Shown here piece by piece: positions 1 to 6,286 of a stretch of DNA of 7,661 nt. Source of the DNA: Akkermansia muciniphila (lineage in GTDB: Bacteria; Verrucomicrobiota; Verrucomicrobiia; Limisphaerales; SXTU01); contig CAMBZO010000118.1 of assembly GCA_945872195.1 (NCBI GenBank), positions 1 to 7,661 of the forward strand. Reading direction: 5' to 3'. The position numbers and the translations under genes are program-made. The notes beneath the pieces were generated by a model that had not been told where the DNA came from, did not search any database, and worked only from the letters and a program-made list of their open reading frames with translations. How positions within the stretch are numbered: the stretch's first letter is position 1; each line of letters begins with the position of its first letter.

Positions 1-111
1 GCTGAAGCCGCCTCGGAGTTGCAGGGCGGGCAGATTCACCAATACCTGCGCAGCATCGGCCTCGCGCTGGTGCTCTTCGTCTTCATTCTCGCCGTGGGGT
101 GCAACAAGTGA
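1..111 (+). CDS. nuoL: NADH-quinone oxidoreductase subunit L, C-terminal end (partial)
   Basis: Only the last 36 codons are in the window; the gene enters from the left in frame 1 and stops at the TGA at 109-111. The visible peptide has a short polar stretch (AEAASELQGGQIHQYLRS) followed by one strong hydrophobic segment (roughly residues 20-33 of the visible part) and a short polar tail, CNK. This fits the final transmembrane helix that anchors the long lateral helix of NuoL in the complex I membrane arm. The identification rests mainly on context: the next genes are nuoM, nuoM and nuoN, and nuoL normally lies immediately before nuoM. NuoL is the distal antiporter-like proton-translocating subunit. 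The stop overlaps the GTG start of nuoM1 by GTGA, implying translational coupling. The lateral helix and the channel residues lie outside the window and cannot be assessed. Confidence 0.8.
   Translation, partial: AEAASELQGGQIHQYLRSIGLALVLFVFILAVGCNK
94..99 (+). promoter_or_regulatory. Weak Shine-Dalgarno-like site for nuoM1
   Basis: GTGGGG lies 8 bases upstream of the GTG at 108, inside the nuoL 3' end. It is a poor match to GGAGG, but together with the GTGA stop/start overlap it favours GTG 108 over the in-frame GTG at 99, which would add only three residues (MQQ). Termination-reinitiation coupling may matter more than this site. Confidence 0.4.
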
Positions 112-1652
112 ACAGCCTCCCGCTCATCTCGATTCTGACCTTCCTGCCGCTGGTGGGGGCCGCGCTCGTCTTTGGCGTGGACCGCGAGCGCCGGCAACTT
201 GCGCGCGGCCTCACGTTGGCCGTCAACATCCTCGCGCTCGCGTTCGTCGCCGCGCTCTGGGTGAACTCGAACCCCGCTGACGGCGGGATGCAATTCACCG
301 AGCGGCACGTCTGGATTCCCACGCTCGGCGTCGAGTATCACGTCGCCCTCGACGGCCTCGGGCTGGTGATGCTCATGCTCGCCGCGCTCGTCATCCCGAT
401 GGCCGTGCTCGCTTCGGAGCGCGTCCGCCAGAACGTCCCGCTCTACTGCGGCCTCTTCCTCTTCCTGCAAGGCGGCCTCTTCGGCGCGTTCACCGCATTG
501 AACTTCTTCCACTGGTTCCTGTTCTGGGAACTCAGCCTCATCCCCGCGTTCTTCCTCATCAAGCTCTGGGGTGGCCCGCAGCGCTCCGAGGCGGCGCTTC
601 AGTTCTTCGTTTACACGATGGTCGGCAGCATCGCGCTGCTGCTCGCGTTCCTCGCGCTCTTCCTCGCGACCGGCACATTCGACTTCCTCAAGCTCGCTGA
701 GCTGGCACGCACGAAGGCGCTCGGCCCGGCGGTGGACGCGAAGTTCGCCTGGCTCGGACTGGGCGCGGGCAAAGCCTACTTGCTCCTCTTCGTCGGCGCG
801 CTGCTCGGCTTCGCGGTGAAGGTGCCGCTCTGGCCGTTCCACACCTGGCTCCCGTTGACCTACGCGGAAGCGCCCACGCCCGTCTCGATGGCGCTGACCG
901 GCGTGATGTCCAAGCTTGGCGTGTATGGCTTCGTCCGGCTGCTGTTGCCCATCTTCCCCGAGCCGATGCAGGCGCTGCTCACCCCGCTGCTGTGGCTGGC
1001 GGTCGCGACCATAGTCCTGAGCGCGTTCGCCGCGCTCGCGCAGCGCGACCTCAAGCGCATCCTCGCCTACTCGTCCATCAACCACCTCGGCTACTGCCTG
1101 CTCGGTGTCTTCGCGGCGGCGAGCGCGACGGGCACTGCACTCGACCGCACGGCTGCGCTCAACGGCGTCGTGCTTCAGATGTTCAACCACGGCATCACCG
1201 CGAGCCTGCTCTTCTGCTTCGTCGCCTTCCTCGAAGACCGCAGCAACGGCGCGCGTGGCCTCGACGACTTCGGCGGCTTGCGCAAGGTCGCGCCGGTCTT
1301 TTGTGGGCTGATGGGCCTCGCGTTGTTCTCCTCGCTGGGGCTGCCCGGCTTGAACGGCTTCATCGGGGAGTTCCTCATCTTCAAGGGCGTCTTCCCGCTC
1401 GTGCCGTGGGCGGCGGTGCTCGCGTTGCCGGGCCTGCTCGTCACCGCCATCTTCATCCTGACCGTCATCCAGAAGGTCTGGTGCGGCCCGCTCAACGAGA
1501 AGTGGGCGCGGTTCCCGGACCTGACCTACAACGAGGGCGCAGTGGTCTTCCCCGCGACGCTGCTGATGTTCGCGCTCGGCATCTGGCCGCAGTTCATCAT
1601 CGCGGTCATCAACCCGACGGTCGTGCAGTGGGTGCGGCAACTGCCCTTCTGA
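108..1652 (+). CDS. nuoM: NADH-quinone oxidoreductase subunit M, first copy (NuoM1)
   Basis: This is an antiporter-like proton-pumping subunit of the complex I membrane arm, 514 residues from GTG 108, close to the usual NuoM length of about 500. It is hydrophobic throughout, with about 14 expected membrane helices. The channel residues known from E. coli NuoM are all identifiable: Glu141 in FWELSLIP (TM5 Glu, E144 in E. coli), Lys238 in AVKVPLWPFHTW (TM7 Lys, K234), Lys269 in MSKLGVYG (TM8 Lys, K265) and Glu421 in GFIGEFL (TM12 Glu, E407). His326 in INHLGY and His361 in MFNHGITASLLF are also the family histidines. One small oddity is that the usual LPDAH segment after HTW reads LPLTY. The gene overlaps nuoL by GTGA and ends 3 bases before nuoM2, within one transcription unit. 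An alternative start at GTG 99 is possible. The Mrp antiporter subunit MrpD is related but is excluded by the L-M-M-N gene order. Confidence 0.95.
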   Translation: MNSLPLISILTFLPLVGAALVFGVDRERRQLARGLTLAVNILALAFVAALWVNSNPADGGMQFTERHVWIPTLGVEYHVALDGLGLVMLMLAALVIPMAVLASERVRQNVPLYCGLFLFLQGGLFGAFTALNFFHWFLFWELSLIPAFFLIKLWGGPQRSEAALQFFVYTMVGSIALLLAFLALFLATGTFDFLKLAELARTKALGPAVDAKFAWLGLGAGKAYLLLFVGALLGFAVKVPLWPFHTWLPLTYAEAPTPVSMALTGVMSKLGVYGFVRLLLPIFPEPMQALLTPLLWLAVATIVLSAFAALAQRDLKRILAYSSINHLGYCLLGVFAAASATGTALDRTAALNGVVLQMFNHGITASLLFCFVAFLEDRSNGARGLDDFGGLRKVAPVFCGLMGLALFSSLGLPGLNGFIGEFLIFKGVFPLVPWAAVLALPGLLVTAIFILTVIQKVWCGPLNEKWARFPDLTYNEGAVVFPATLLMFALGIWPQFIIAVINPTVVQWVRQLPF

Positions 1653-1655
1653 GCC

Positions 1656-3146
1656 ATGCTCGCCTGGACCATTTACCTCTCCTTCGCCGGCGCGCTCGCG
1701 TGCCTGCTGACGCCGCGCGCCAACCCGCGCGCGACGCGGGCGGTGGCGCTCGGGACCGCGTTGGCCGGCCTCTTCTGCGGACTCGCCGGGGCGATTCAGT
1801 TCAAGCCCGTCAACGGCCTCGAAGTCATCACCCGCGTCCGCTGGATTCCCGCGCTGGGCATCGACTTCTCCCTCGCCGCCGACGGCATCAGCGTGACGCT
1901 CGTGCTGCTGACCGGCATCGCGGCGCTGGCGGGCGTGCTCTTCTCGTGGAACGTCGAGCGCCGCACCAACGAGTTCTTCGCCTTCTTCTTCGCGCTCATC
2001 GGCGGCGTCTATGGCGTCTTCCTCAGCCTCGACCTCTTCCTCCTCTTCGTGTTCTACGAAATCGCCATCGTCCCGAAATACTTCCTCATCGCCATCTGGG
2101 GTTCCACGCGACGCGACTACGCGGCGATGAAGCTCGCGCTCTACTCGTTCATCGGCAGCGGCATGGTGCTCATCGGCATGCTCGCGGCCTACGCGGTGTC
2201 CGGCCTCGCCAGCTTCGACCTGCAAGCGCTCGCGCAACATTCCTTTGTCCCGGAGTTCCAGCGCTGGGCGTTCCCACTCGTGTTCGTGGGCTTCGCAATC
2301 CTCGCGGGCATGTGGCCGTTCCACACCTGGGCGCCGACCGGCCACTCCGCCGCGCCGACTGCCGCCTCGATGCTGCTCGCCGGCGTGGTGATGAAGCTTG
2401 GCGCATACGGCTGCCTGCGCGTGGCGATGACGCTCTTCCCCGAGGGCCTCAAGATGTGGCAGCACGAACTCGCCGCGCTCGCCGTCACCGGCATTGTCTA
2501 TGGCGCGCTCGTGGCGCTGGTGCAGAAGGACTTCAAGTTCGTCATCGGCTACTCGAGCGTCAGCCACATGGGCTTCGTGCTGCTGGGCCTCGTGACGCTC
2601 AACGAAGTTGGCTGGAGCGGCGCGGTGCTCCAGATGTTCTCCCACGGTGTCATCGCCGGACTGCTCTTCGCCGTCGTGGGCCGGATGGTTTATGACCGCA
2701 CCCACACGCGGGACTTGGACGCGCTCGAAGGCATGGGCCTCACCCGCGCGATGCCCTTCGCGTCCGTGACCTTCGTCATCGCGGGCTTCGCCTCGATGGG
2801 GATGCCCGGCTTCAGCGGCTTCATCGCCGAGCTGCAAGTGCTCATCGGCGCGTGGCAGGCGTTCCCGAAACTCGCGCTCCTCGCCGGCGTCGGCATCGTC
2901 ATCGGCGTCGTTTACACGCTCAAGACGACCGCCACGGTGTTCTTCTCCGACAAGCCCGCGCCCGCTGAACCTCACGACCTCGACCATCCGCTGGAACCCA
3001 TCACCGTCCCCGAGCGACTCGGCGCGGCGCTGCTCATCTTTTGCACGGTCGTTGTCGGCCTGCATCCGCGCCTGCTGCTCGACATCATCGTGCCCAGCTT
3101 CAAATCGCCGCTCTTCGACGGGCTGAGAAAGGTGGCCGGCCTGTGA
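1656..3146 (+). CDS. nuoM: NADH-quinone oxidoreductase subunit M, divergent second copy (NuoM2)
   Basis: This second NuoM-family subunit has 496 residues, starts at ATG 1656 only 3 bases after the nuoM1 stop, and has no evident Shine-Dalgarno, so it is probably translated by coupling. It is polytopic throughout. Family landmarks are Glu135 in FYEIAIVPKYF (TM5), His223 in MWPFHTWAP, Lys247 in VVMKLGAYG (TM8), His304 in SVSHMGF, His330 in MFSHGVIAGLLF and Glu392 in GFIAEL (TM12). The striking difference is at TM7: where NuoM1 has AVKVPLWPFHTW, this copy has AILAGMWPFHTW, so the conserved channel lysine is Leu216. The two copies share motifs but differ in most loops and flanks, so this is an old duplication or a distinct subfamily, not a recent copy. 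By its position it most likely adds a fourth antiporter-like module between M1 and N. Whether it moves protons is uncertain. The 3' end overlaps nuoN by GTGA. Confidence 0.93.
   Translation: MLAWTIYLSFAGALACLLTPRANPRATRAVALGTALAGLFCGLAGAIQFKPVNGLEVITRVRWIPALGIDFSLAADGISVTLVLLTGIAALAGVLFSWNVERRTNEFFAFFFALIGGVYGVFLSLDLFLLFVFYEIAIVPKYFLIAIWGSTRRDYAAMKLALYSFIGSGMVLIGMLAAYAVSGLASFDLQALAQHSFVPEFQRWAFPLVFVGFAILAGMWPFHTWAPTGHSAAPTAASMLLAGVVMKLGAYGCLRVAMTLFPEGLKMWQHELAALAVTGIVYGALVALVQKDFKFVIGYSSVSHMGFVLLGLVTLNEVGWSGAVLQMFSHGVIAGLLFAVVGRMVYDRTHTRDLDALEGMGLTRAMPFASVTFVIAGFASMGMPGFSGFIAELQVLIGAWQAFPKLALLAGVGIVIGVVYTLKTTATVFFSDKPAPAEPHDLDHPLEPITVPERLGAALLIFCTVVVGLHPRLLLDIIVPSFKSPLFDGLRKVAGL
3128..3135 (+). 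promoter_or_regulatory. Shine-Dalgarno for nuoN
   Basis: AAAGGTGG lies 7 bases before GTG 3143, inside the last codons of nuoM2. It supports starting nuoN at the GTG that overlaps the nuoM2 stop, instead of extending upstream in the same open frame to 3041, which would add about 34 arginine-rich residues that do not belong to NuoN. Confidence 0.6.
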
Positions 3147-4636
3147 ACCCCGCCGACTACCTCCAGCTCCTCACGGCCCTCGCGCCGGAAGTCATCGTCG
3201 TCTGCACCGCCCTGCTCGTGCTCGCCGTGGACCTGCTCGGCCTGCAAGGCAAGCCCCACTCCTACCGCATGAGCATCGCGGCGGGGATCACGACCCTCGG
3301 CTGCGCTGCTGCGGTGGTATGGATGTTCATCAACCCGACCGTCGGCAACTGGCACGGCGGGATGCTCGTCATTGACCCGCTCAACAAAACCGTCAAAGCC
3401 GTCCTCCTCCTGCTCACCGTGCTCACCGCGATACTCTCGGTGGACTGCAAGTTCACGCGCCACGTCGGCGAATACTTTGCCCTCCTCCTGCTCGCGACCG
3501 TCGGCATGATGCTGCTGGTCAGCACCGAGGAGTTGCTGATGATTTTCGCCTCGCTGGAGCTGGTCAGCCTCACGCTCTACATCCTCGTCGCGTTCAACAA
3601 GGACAGCCGCCAATCCGCCGAAGCCGCGCTGAAATACTTCCTCTTCGGCGGCATGAGCGCGGCCTTCCTGCTCTTCGGCTTCAGCCTGCTCTACGGCCTC
3701 ACCGGCACGACCCACGTCCCGAAGATGGCGGAGAAAATCTTTACCATCGGAGCCGACCCGTTGCTGACCGTCGCGCTCGTGATGGTCGTCATCGGCTTCG
3801 GCTTCAAGGTCGCGGCCGTGCCATTCCACCTGTGGGCACCAGACGCGTATCAAGGCGCGCCATTGCCCAGCGCGGTGTTCATCGCCAGCGGCTCGAAGGT
3901 CGCGAGCTTCTTTGTCTTCGCGAAAGTGTTACTGCTCGGCTTCAGCCAGCTCGGCTGGGGTGACGAGGAAAAGGCGACCGGTGGCTGGATTCCGCTGCTG
4001 TCCATCATCGCCGCCGTCTCGATGGTCTTGGGCAACCTCGCCGCCATCAAACAGACTAGTGTCCGCCGGTTGCTCGCCTACTCGGCCATCGCGCACGCGG
4101 GCTACATGCTCATCGGCTTCCTCGCGCCCGGCGGCGACGCCTTCGGCTCGCTGCTCTTCTACGTCACCACCTACGCGCTCACGACCGTCGGCGCGTTCGG
4201 CGTGCTGGGCGTGGTCGAGTCGCAGGTCGGCGGCGACCAGCTCAAAGACTTCGCCGGCCTCGCCCGCCGCGCGCCTGCGCTGGCGTGGTGTCTAATGGTC
4301 TTCCTCCTCTCACTCGCGGGCATCCCGCCGCTGGCCGGTTTCTTCGGCAAATTCTACCTCTTCGCCGCCGCGCTCACGAACGGCGCGCACAACCTGCCGT
4401 TCCTCTGGCTCGTCATCCTCGGCATCGCGATGAGCTGCGTCTCGCTCTACTACTATCTCCAAGTGCTGAAGCAGGTCTTCGTGGTGGAAGCCGACGAGAA
4501 CGCGCGGCCGTTGGTGGTCTCGTCCCTCAGCCGCGTGGTCGTTGTGCTGCTGGCGGTTGTGACCGTGCTTTTGGGCTGCATGCCCGGCTGGCTGCTGGAC
4601 ACAATTCACACGGCCATCGGGGAACGGAGTTGGTAG
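3143..4636 (+). CDS. nuoN: NADH-quinone oxidoreductase subunit N
   Basis: NuoN is the antiporter-like subunit closest to the quinone-binding side of the complex I membrane arm. The protein has 497 residues from GTG 3143 to TAG 4634-4636, near the usual length (485 in E. coli). The N-terminus NPADYLQLLTALAPEVIVV leads straight into TM1, as expected for the family. Channel residues match the NuoN pattern: Glu139 in FASLELVSLTLYI (E. coli E133), Lys222 in GFGFKVAAVPFHLWAPDAY (K217), Lys252 in ASGSKVASFF (K247) and Lys403 in LAGFFGKFYLF (K395, the TM12 lysine that separates NuoN from NuoM, which has Glu there). The start overlaps the nuoM2 stop by GTGA and has a good Shine-Dalgarno. It appears to be the last gene of the nuo operon here, although no terminator is seen after it. 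I see no truncation or unusual residue. Confidence 0.96.
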   Translation: MNPADYLQLLTALAPEVIVVCTALLVLAVDLLGLQGKPHSYRMSIAAGITTLGCAAAVVWMFINPTVGNWHGGMLVIDPLNKTVKAVLLLLTVLTAILSVDCKFTRHVGEYFALLLLATVGMMLLVSTEELLMIFASLELVSLTLYILVAFNKDSRQSAEAALKYFLFGGMSAAFLLFGFSLLYGLTGTTHVPKMAEKIFTIGADPLLTVALVMVVIGFGFKVAAVPFHLWAPDAYQGAPLPSAVFIASGSKVASFFVFAKVLLLGFSQLGWGDEEKATGGWIPLLSIIAAVSMVLGNLAAIKQTSVRRLLAYSAIAHAGYMLIGFLAPGGDAFGSLLFYVTTYALTTVGAFGVLGVVESQVGGDQLKDFAGLARRAPALAWCLMVFLLSLAGIPPLAGFFGKFYLFAAALTNGAHNLPFLWLVILGIAMSCVSLYYYLQVLKQVFVVEADENARPLVVSSLSRVVVVLLAVVTVLLGCMPGWLLDTIHTAIGERSW

Positions 4637-4772
4637 GGAGCTGCACCGCAGAGTCGGGACAGTCGCAGAGTTCGCCCCGCTTCCTCGCTACGTCCGTCTC
4701 ACCTACGCGGTGAAAGAGCCTTTCCCCAATCCCAAGCTTGACCCTCCCCGTGCCCACCGCCACTTTTCGGGA
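4637..4772 (+). other. Intergenic region between nuoN and the Deg-type protease
   Basis: The 136 bases hold no gene I can support. An 8-base direct repeat, CGCAGAGT, occurs at 4647-4654 and 4664-4671, and TCACC/GGTGA at 4699-4703 and 4709-4713 could form a 5-bp hairpin over the GTG at 4710. No strong GC stem followed by a T-run is visible, so there is no recognisable Rho-independent terminator, and I see no convincing -35/-10 pair. The segment 4710-4772 is open in frame with the following protease and may be its extreme N-terminus if the GTG at 4710 is used. Confidence 0.5.
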
Positions 4773-6230
4773 GTGTCCATAAAGTCCATTTGCTCCCTCC
4801 TCGCGGTGCTCGCGCTTTCCTCCCTCCCCACCCTCGCGGCGGACCCGGAAAAAGCCGTCGTTCAGATTTTCACCTTCGCCCAAGAGGCCGACTGGGATGA
4901 GCCGTGGAAGTTCGGCCAACTCCGGCGCAGCAGCGGCACGGGCTTCATCATCAAGGGCCGCCGCATTATGACCAACGCCCACGTCGTGAGCTGGGCGCGA
5001 CAGCTCATGGTGAAGCGTTATCAGGACCCGCGCCCCTATCTCGCGCGCGTCGTGTTCGTGGCCCATGACTGCGACCTCGCGCTGCTGGAGGTAGAGGACT
5101 CGCTCTTCTACGACGGCGTCGAGCCGCTGGAGTTCGGCCCGTTGCCGAAGGTTCGTTCCTCCGTCGTCACCTACGGCTACCCGGCGGGCGGCGAGCAAAT
5201 CTCCTACACGCGCGGCGTCGTCTCGCGCATCGAGCTTCAGACCTACGCGCACATCGGCAATCGCTCCCTCCTCGGCGTGCAGACCGACGCGGCGATTAAC
5301 CCCGGCAACTCTGGCGGCCCCGTGATTCAGGACGACAAGGTCATCGGCGTCGCGTTCCAAGGAATGCCCGGCCTCGAAAACGCCGGCTTCTTCATCCCGG
5401 CGCCGGTCATCAACCACTTCCTCGACGACATCAAGGACGGCAAATACGACGGCTTCCCCAGTGCCGGCATCCGCACCGCGCCGCTGCAAAACGCCGCCTA
5501 CCGCCGCAAGCTCAAGCTGCCCGACAACGACAAGGGCGTGCGCGTGGACTCCGTCCTGCCCGGCACGCCTGCCGAGAAGGTGCTGCGGCCCGACGACGTG
5601 ATTCTCCAGGTTGGCAAACACGAGGTGGGCAGCGACGGCACCATTATCTACGAGGGCAACCGCATGGCACTGGCGATGGCGGTGCAGGAAGCGCAGCACG
5701 GCCAAAGCATGGCGCTGAAAATCTGGCGCGATGGCAAGGAGCAGAGCATCGCACTGCCGGTGGAAGTCAGCGGCACCGACAAGGTTCTCGGCAACCAATA
5801 CGACGCCCCGCCGCGCTACTTTGTCTATGCCGGACTCGTCTTCACGCCCATCAGCCTCGATTACCTGAAGACCTTCGGGCGCGGCTGGTCGGACACGGCG
5901 GGTGCGGAGCTAACCTACGAGCTTTTCTACCGTCGGCAGGAATCGCCCAAGACCGTGCGCATTGAGCCCATCGTGCTTTCTACCGTGCTCGCCGACGGGG
6001 TGAACGCGAACTTCCGCACCCGTGGCCGCGCGCTCGTGGACAAAATCAACGGCATCCGCATCGAGCGCTTGGAGGATGTGATTCGCGCCTTCGAGTCGCC
6101 CAGCAACGGCCAGCACGTCGTCGAGTTCCTGCCGAAGAACACCTTCGAGTGCCTCGAACGCGAAAGCGCCGACAAGGCGAACGCGCAGATTCTGAAGACG
6201 TATGGCATCCCGAAGGACCGGCGGTTGTGA
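4773..6230 (+). CDS. Secreted Deg/HtrA-type serine protease with PDZ and C-terminal PDZ_3-like domains
   Basis: This is a trypsin-fold (MEROPS S1C) endopeptidase, probably a periplasmic or envelope quality-control protease. From GTG 4773 it has 485 residues. Residues 1-23 form a textbook Sec signal peptide (MSIKSICSLLAVLALSSLPTLA, cleavage after Ala22 or Ala23). The catalytic triad is intact: His70 in MTNAHVV, Asp101 in CDLALLEVED and Ser180 in NPGNSGGPV. A first PDZ domain spans about 235-335, with VDSVLPGTPAEKVLRPDDVILQ as its core. A second one, about 349-485, begins FVYAGLVFTPISLDYL and ends ILKTYGIPKDRRL; this matches the PDZ_3-type C-terminal domain familiar from plant Deg9/Deg2-like proteases and some bacteria. 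Classical DegP ends differently. The start is uncertain: GTG 4710 would add 21 proline-rich residues ahead of the signal peptide, and neither start has a well-spaced Shine-Dalgarno. A paralogue without the triad follows 53 bases downstream. Confidence 0.9.
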   Translation: MSIKSICSLLAVLALSSLPTLAADPEKAVVQIFTFAQEADWDEPWKFGQLRRSSGTGFIIKGRRIMTNAHVVSWARQLMVKRYQDPRPYLARVVFVAHDCDLALLEVEDSLFYDGVEPLEFGPLPKVRSSVVTYGYPAGGEQISYTRGVVSRIELQTYAHIGNRSLLGVQTDAAINPGNSGGPVIQDDKVIGVAFQGMPGLENAGFFIPAPVINHFLDDIKDGKYDGFPSAGIRTAPLQNAAYRRKLKLPDNDKGVRVDSVLPGTPAEKVLRPDDVILQVGKHEVGSDGTIIYEGNRMALAMAVQEAQHGQSMALKIWRDGKEQSIALPVEVSGTDKVLGNQYDAPPRYFVYAGLVFTPISLDYLKTFGRGWSDTAGAELTYELFYRRQESPKTVRIEPIVLSTVLADGVNANFRTRGRALVDKINGIRIERLEDVIRAFESPSNGQHVVEFLPKNTFECLERESADKANAQILKTYGIPKDRRL

Positions 6231-6286
6231 ATGACAAATGGCCAAGCCCCAATGACCAAGGAATGACCAAGCCCCAATTTCCAATG
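6231..6286 (+). repeat. Short direct-repeat cluster filling the gap between the two Deg-type genes
   Basis: The gap between the protease stop and the next start is built from AATGACCAAG and CCAAGCCCCAAT words. CCAAGCCCCAAT occurs at 6242-6253 and 6267-6278, and AATGACCAAG at 6251-6260 and 6262-6271. The tail, CCAATTTCCAATG, supplies the ATG at 6284-6286 that I take as the next start. The composition is A-rich compared with the genes on either side. From memory, similar words recur between genes in verrucomicrobial and related genomes, so this may be one copy of a dispersed family; within this window it occurs only here. No promoter or terminator is recognisable in it. Confidence 0.65.

Noticed and set aside
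1640..1660. Possible frameshift or fusion point between nuoM1 and nuoM2
   Set aside because: Each copy has its own complete N-terminus, full set of helices and C-terminus. The TGA at 1650-1652 and ATG at 1656 are a normal operon junction.
992..2695. Long + strand open frame in another phase over nuoM1 and nuoM2
   Set aside because: Arg/Pro/His-rich translation without recognisable motifs, crossing a gene boundary. It is a frame shadow.
36..3065. Very long open frame on the minus strand (about 1000 codons) opposite nuoM1 and nuoM2
   Set aside because: Its translation is an almost uninterrupted run of Arg, Glu, Asp, Ala and His with no domain. It is the usual antisense shadow of hydrophobic GC-rich genes (CTC/GTC/GCG codons read as GAG/GAC/CGC). 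The + strand carries unmistakable NuoM motifs.
1..4636. Mrp-type Na+/H+ antiporter or membrane-bound hydrogenase cluster instead of complex I
   Set aside because: The order L-M-M-N with a NuoN-type TM12 lysine (GKFYLF) and the absence of small MrpE/F/G-like genes fit complex I; Mrp clusters have neither a NuoN of this kind nor this order.
4641..4713. Rho-independent terminator or small RNA in the nuoN-protease gap
   Set aside because: Only short 4-5 bp stems can be drawn and no T-run follows. The CGCAGAGT copies are direct, not inverted.
4527..5798. Long minus-strand open frame opposite the nuoN end and the Deg protease
   Set aside because: No family motif and low-complexity composition. 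The + strand has an intact signal peptide, triad and PDZ domains over the same bases.
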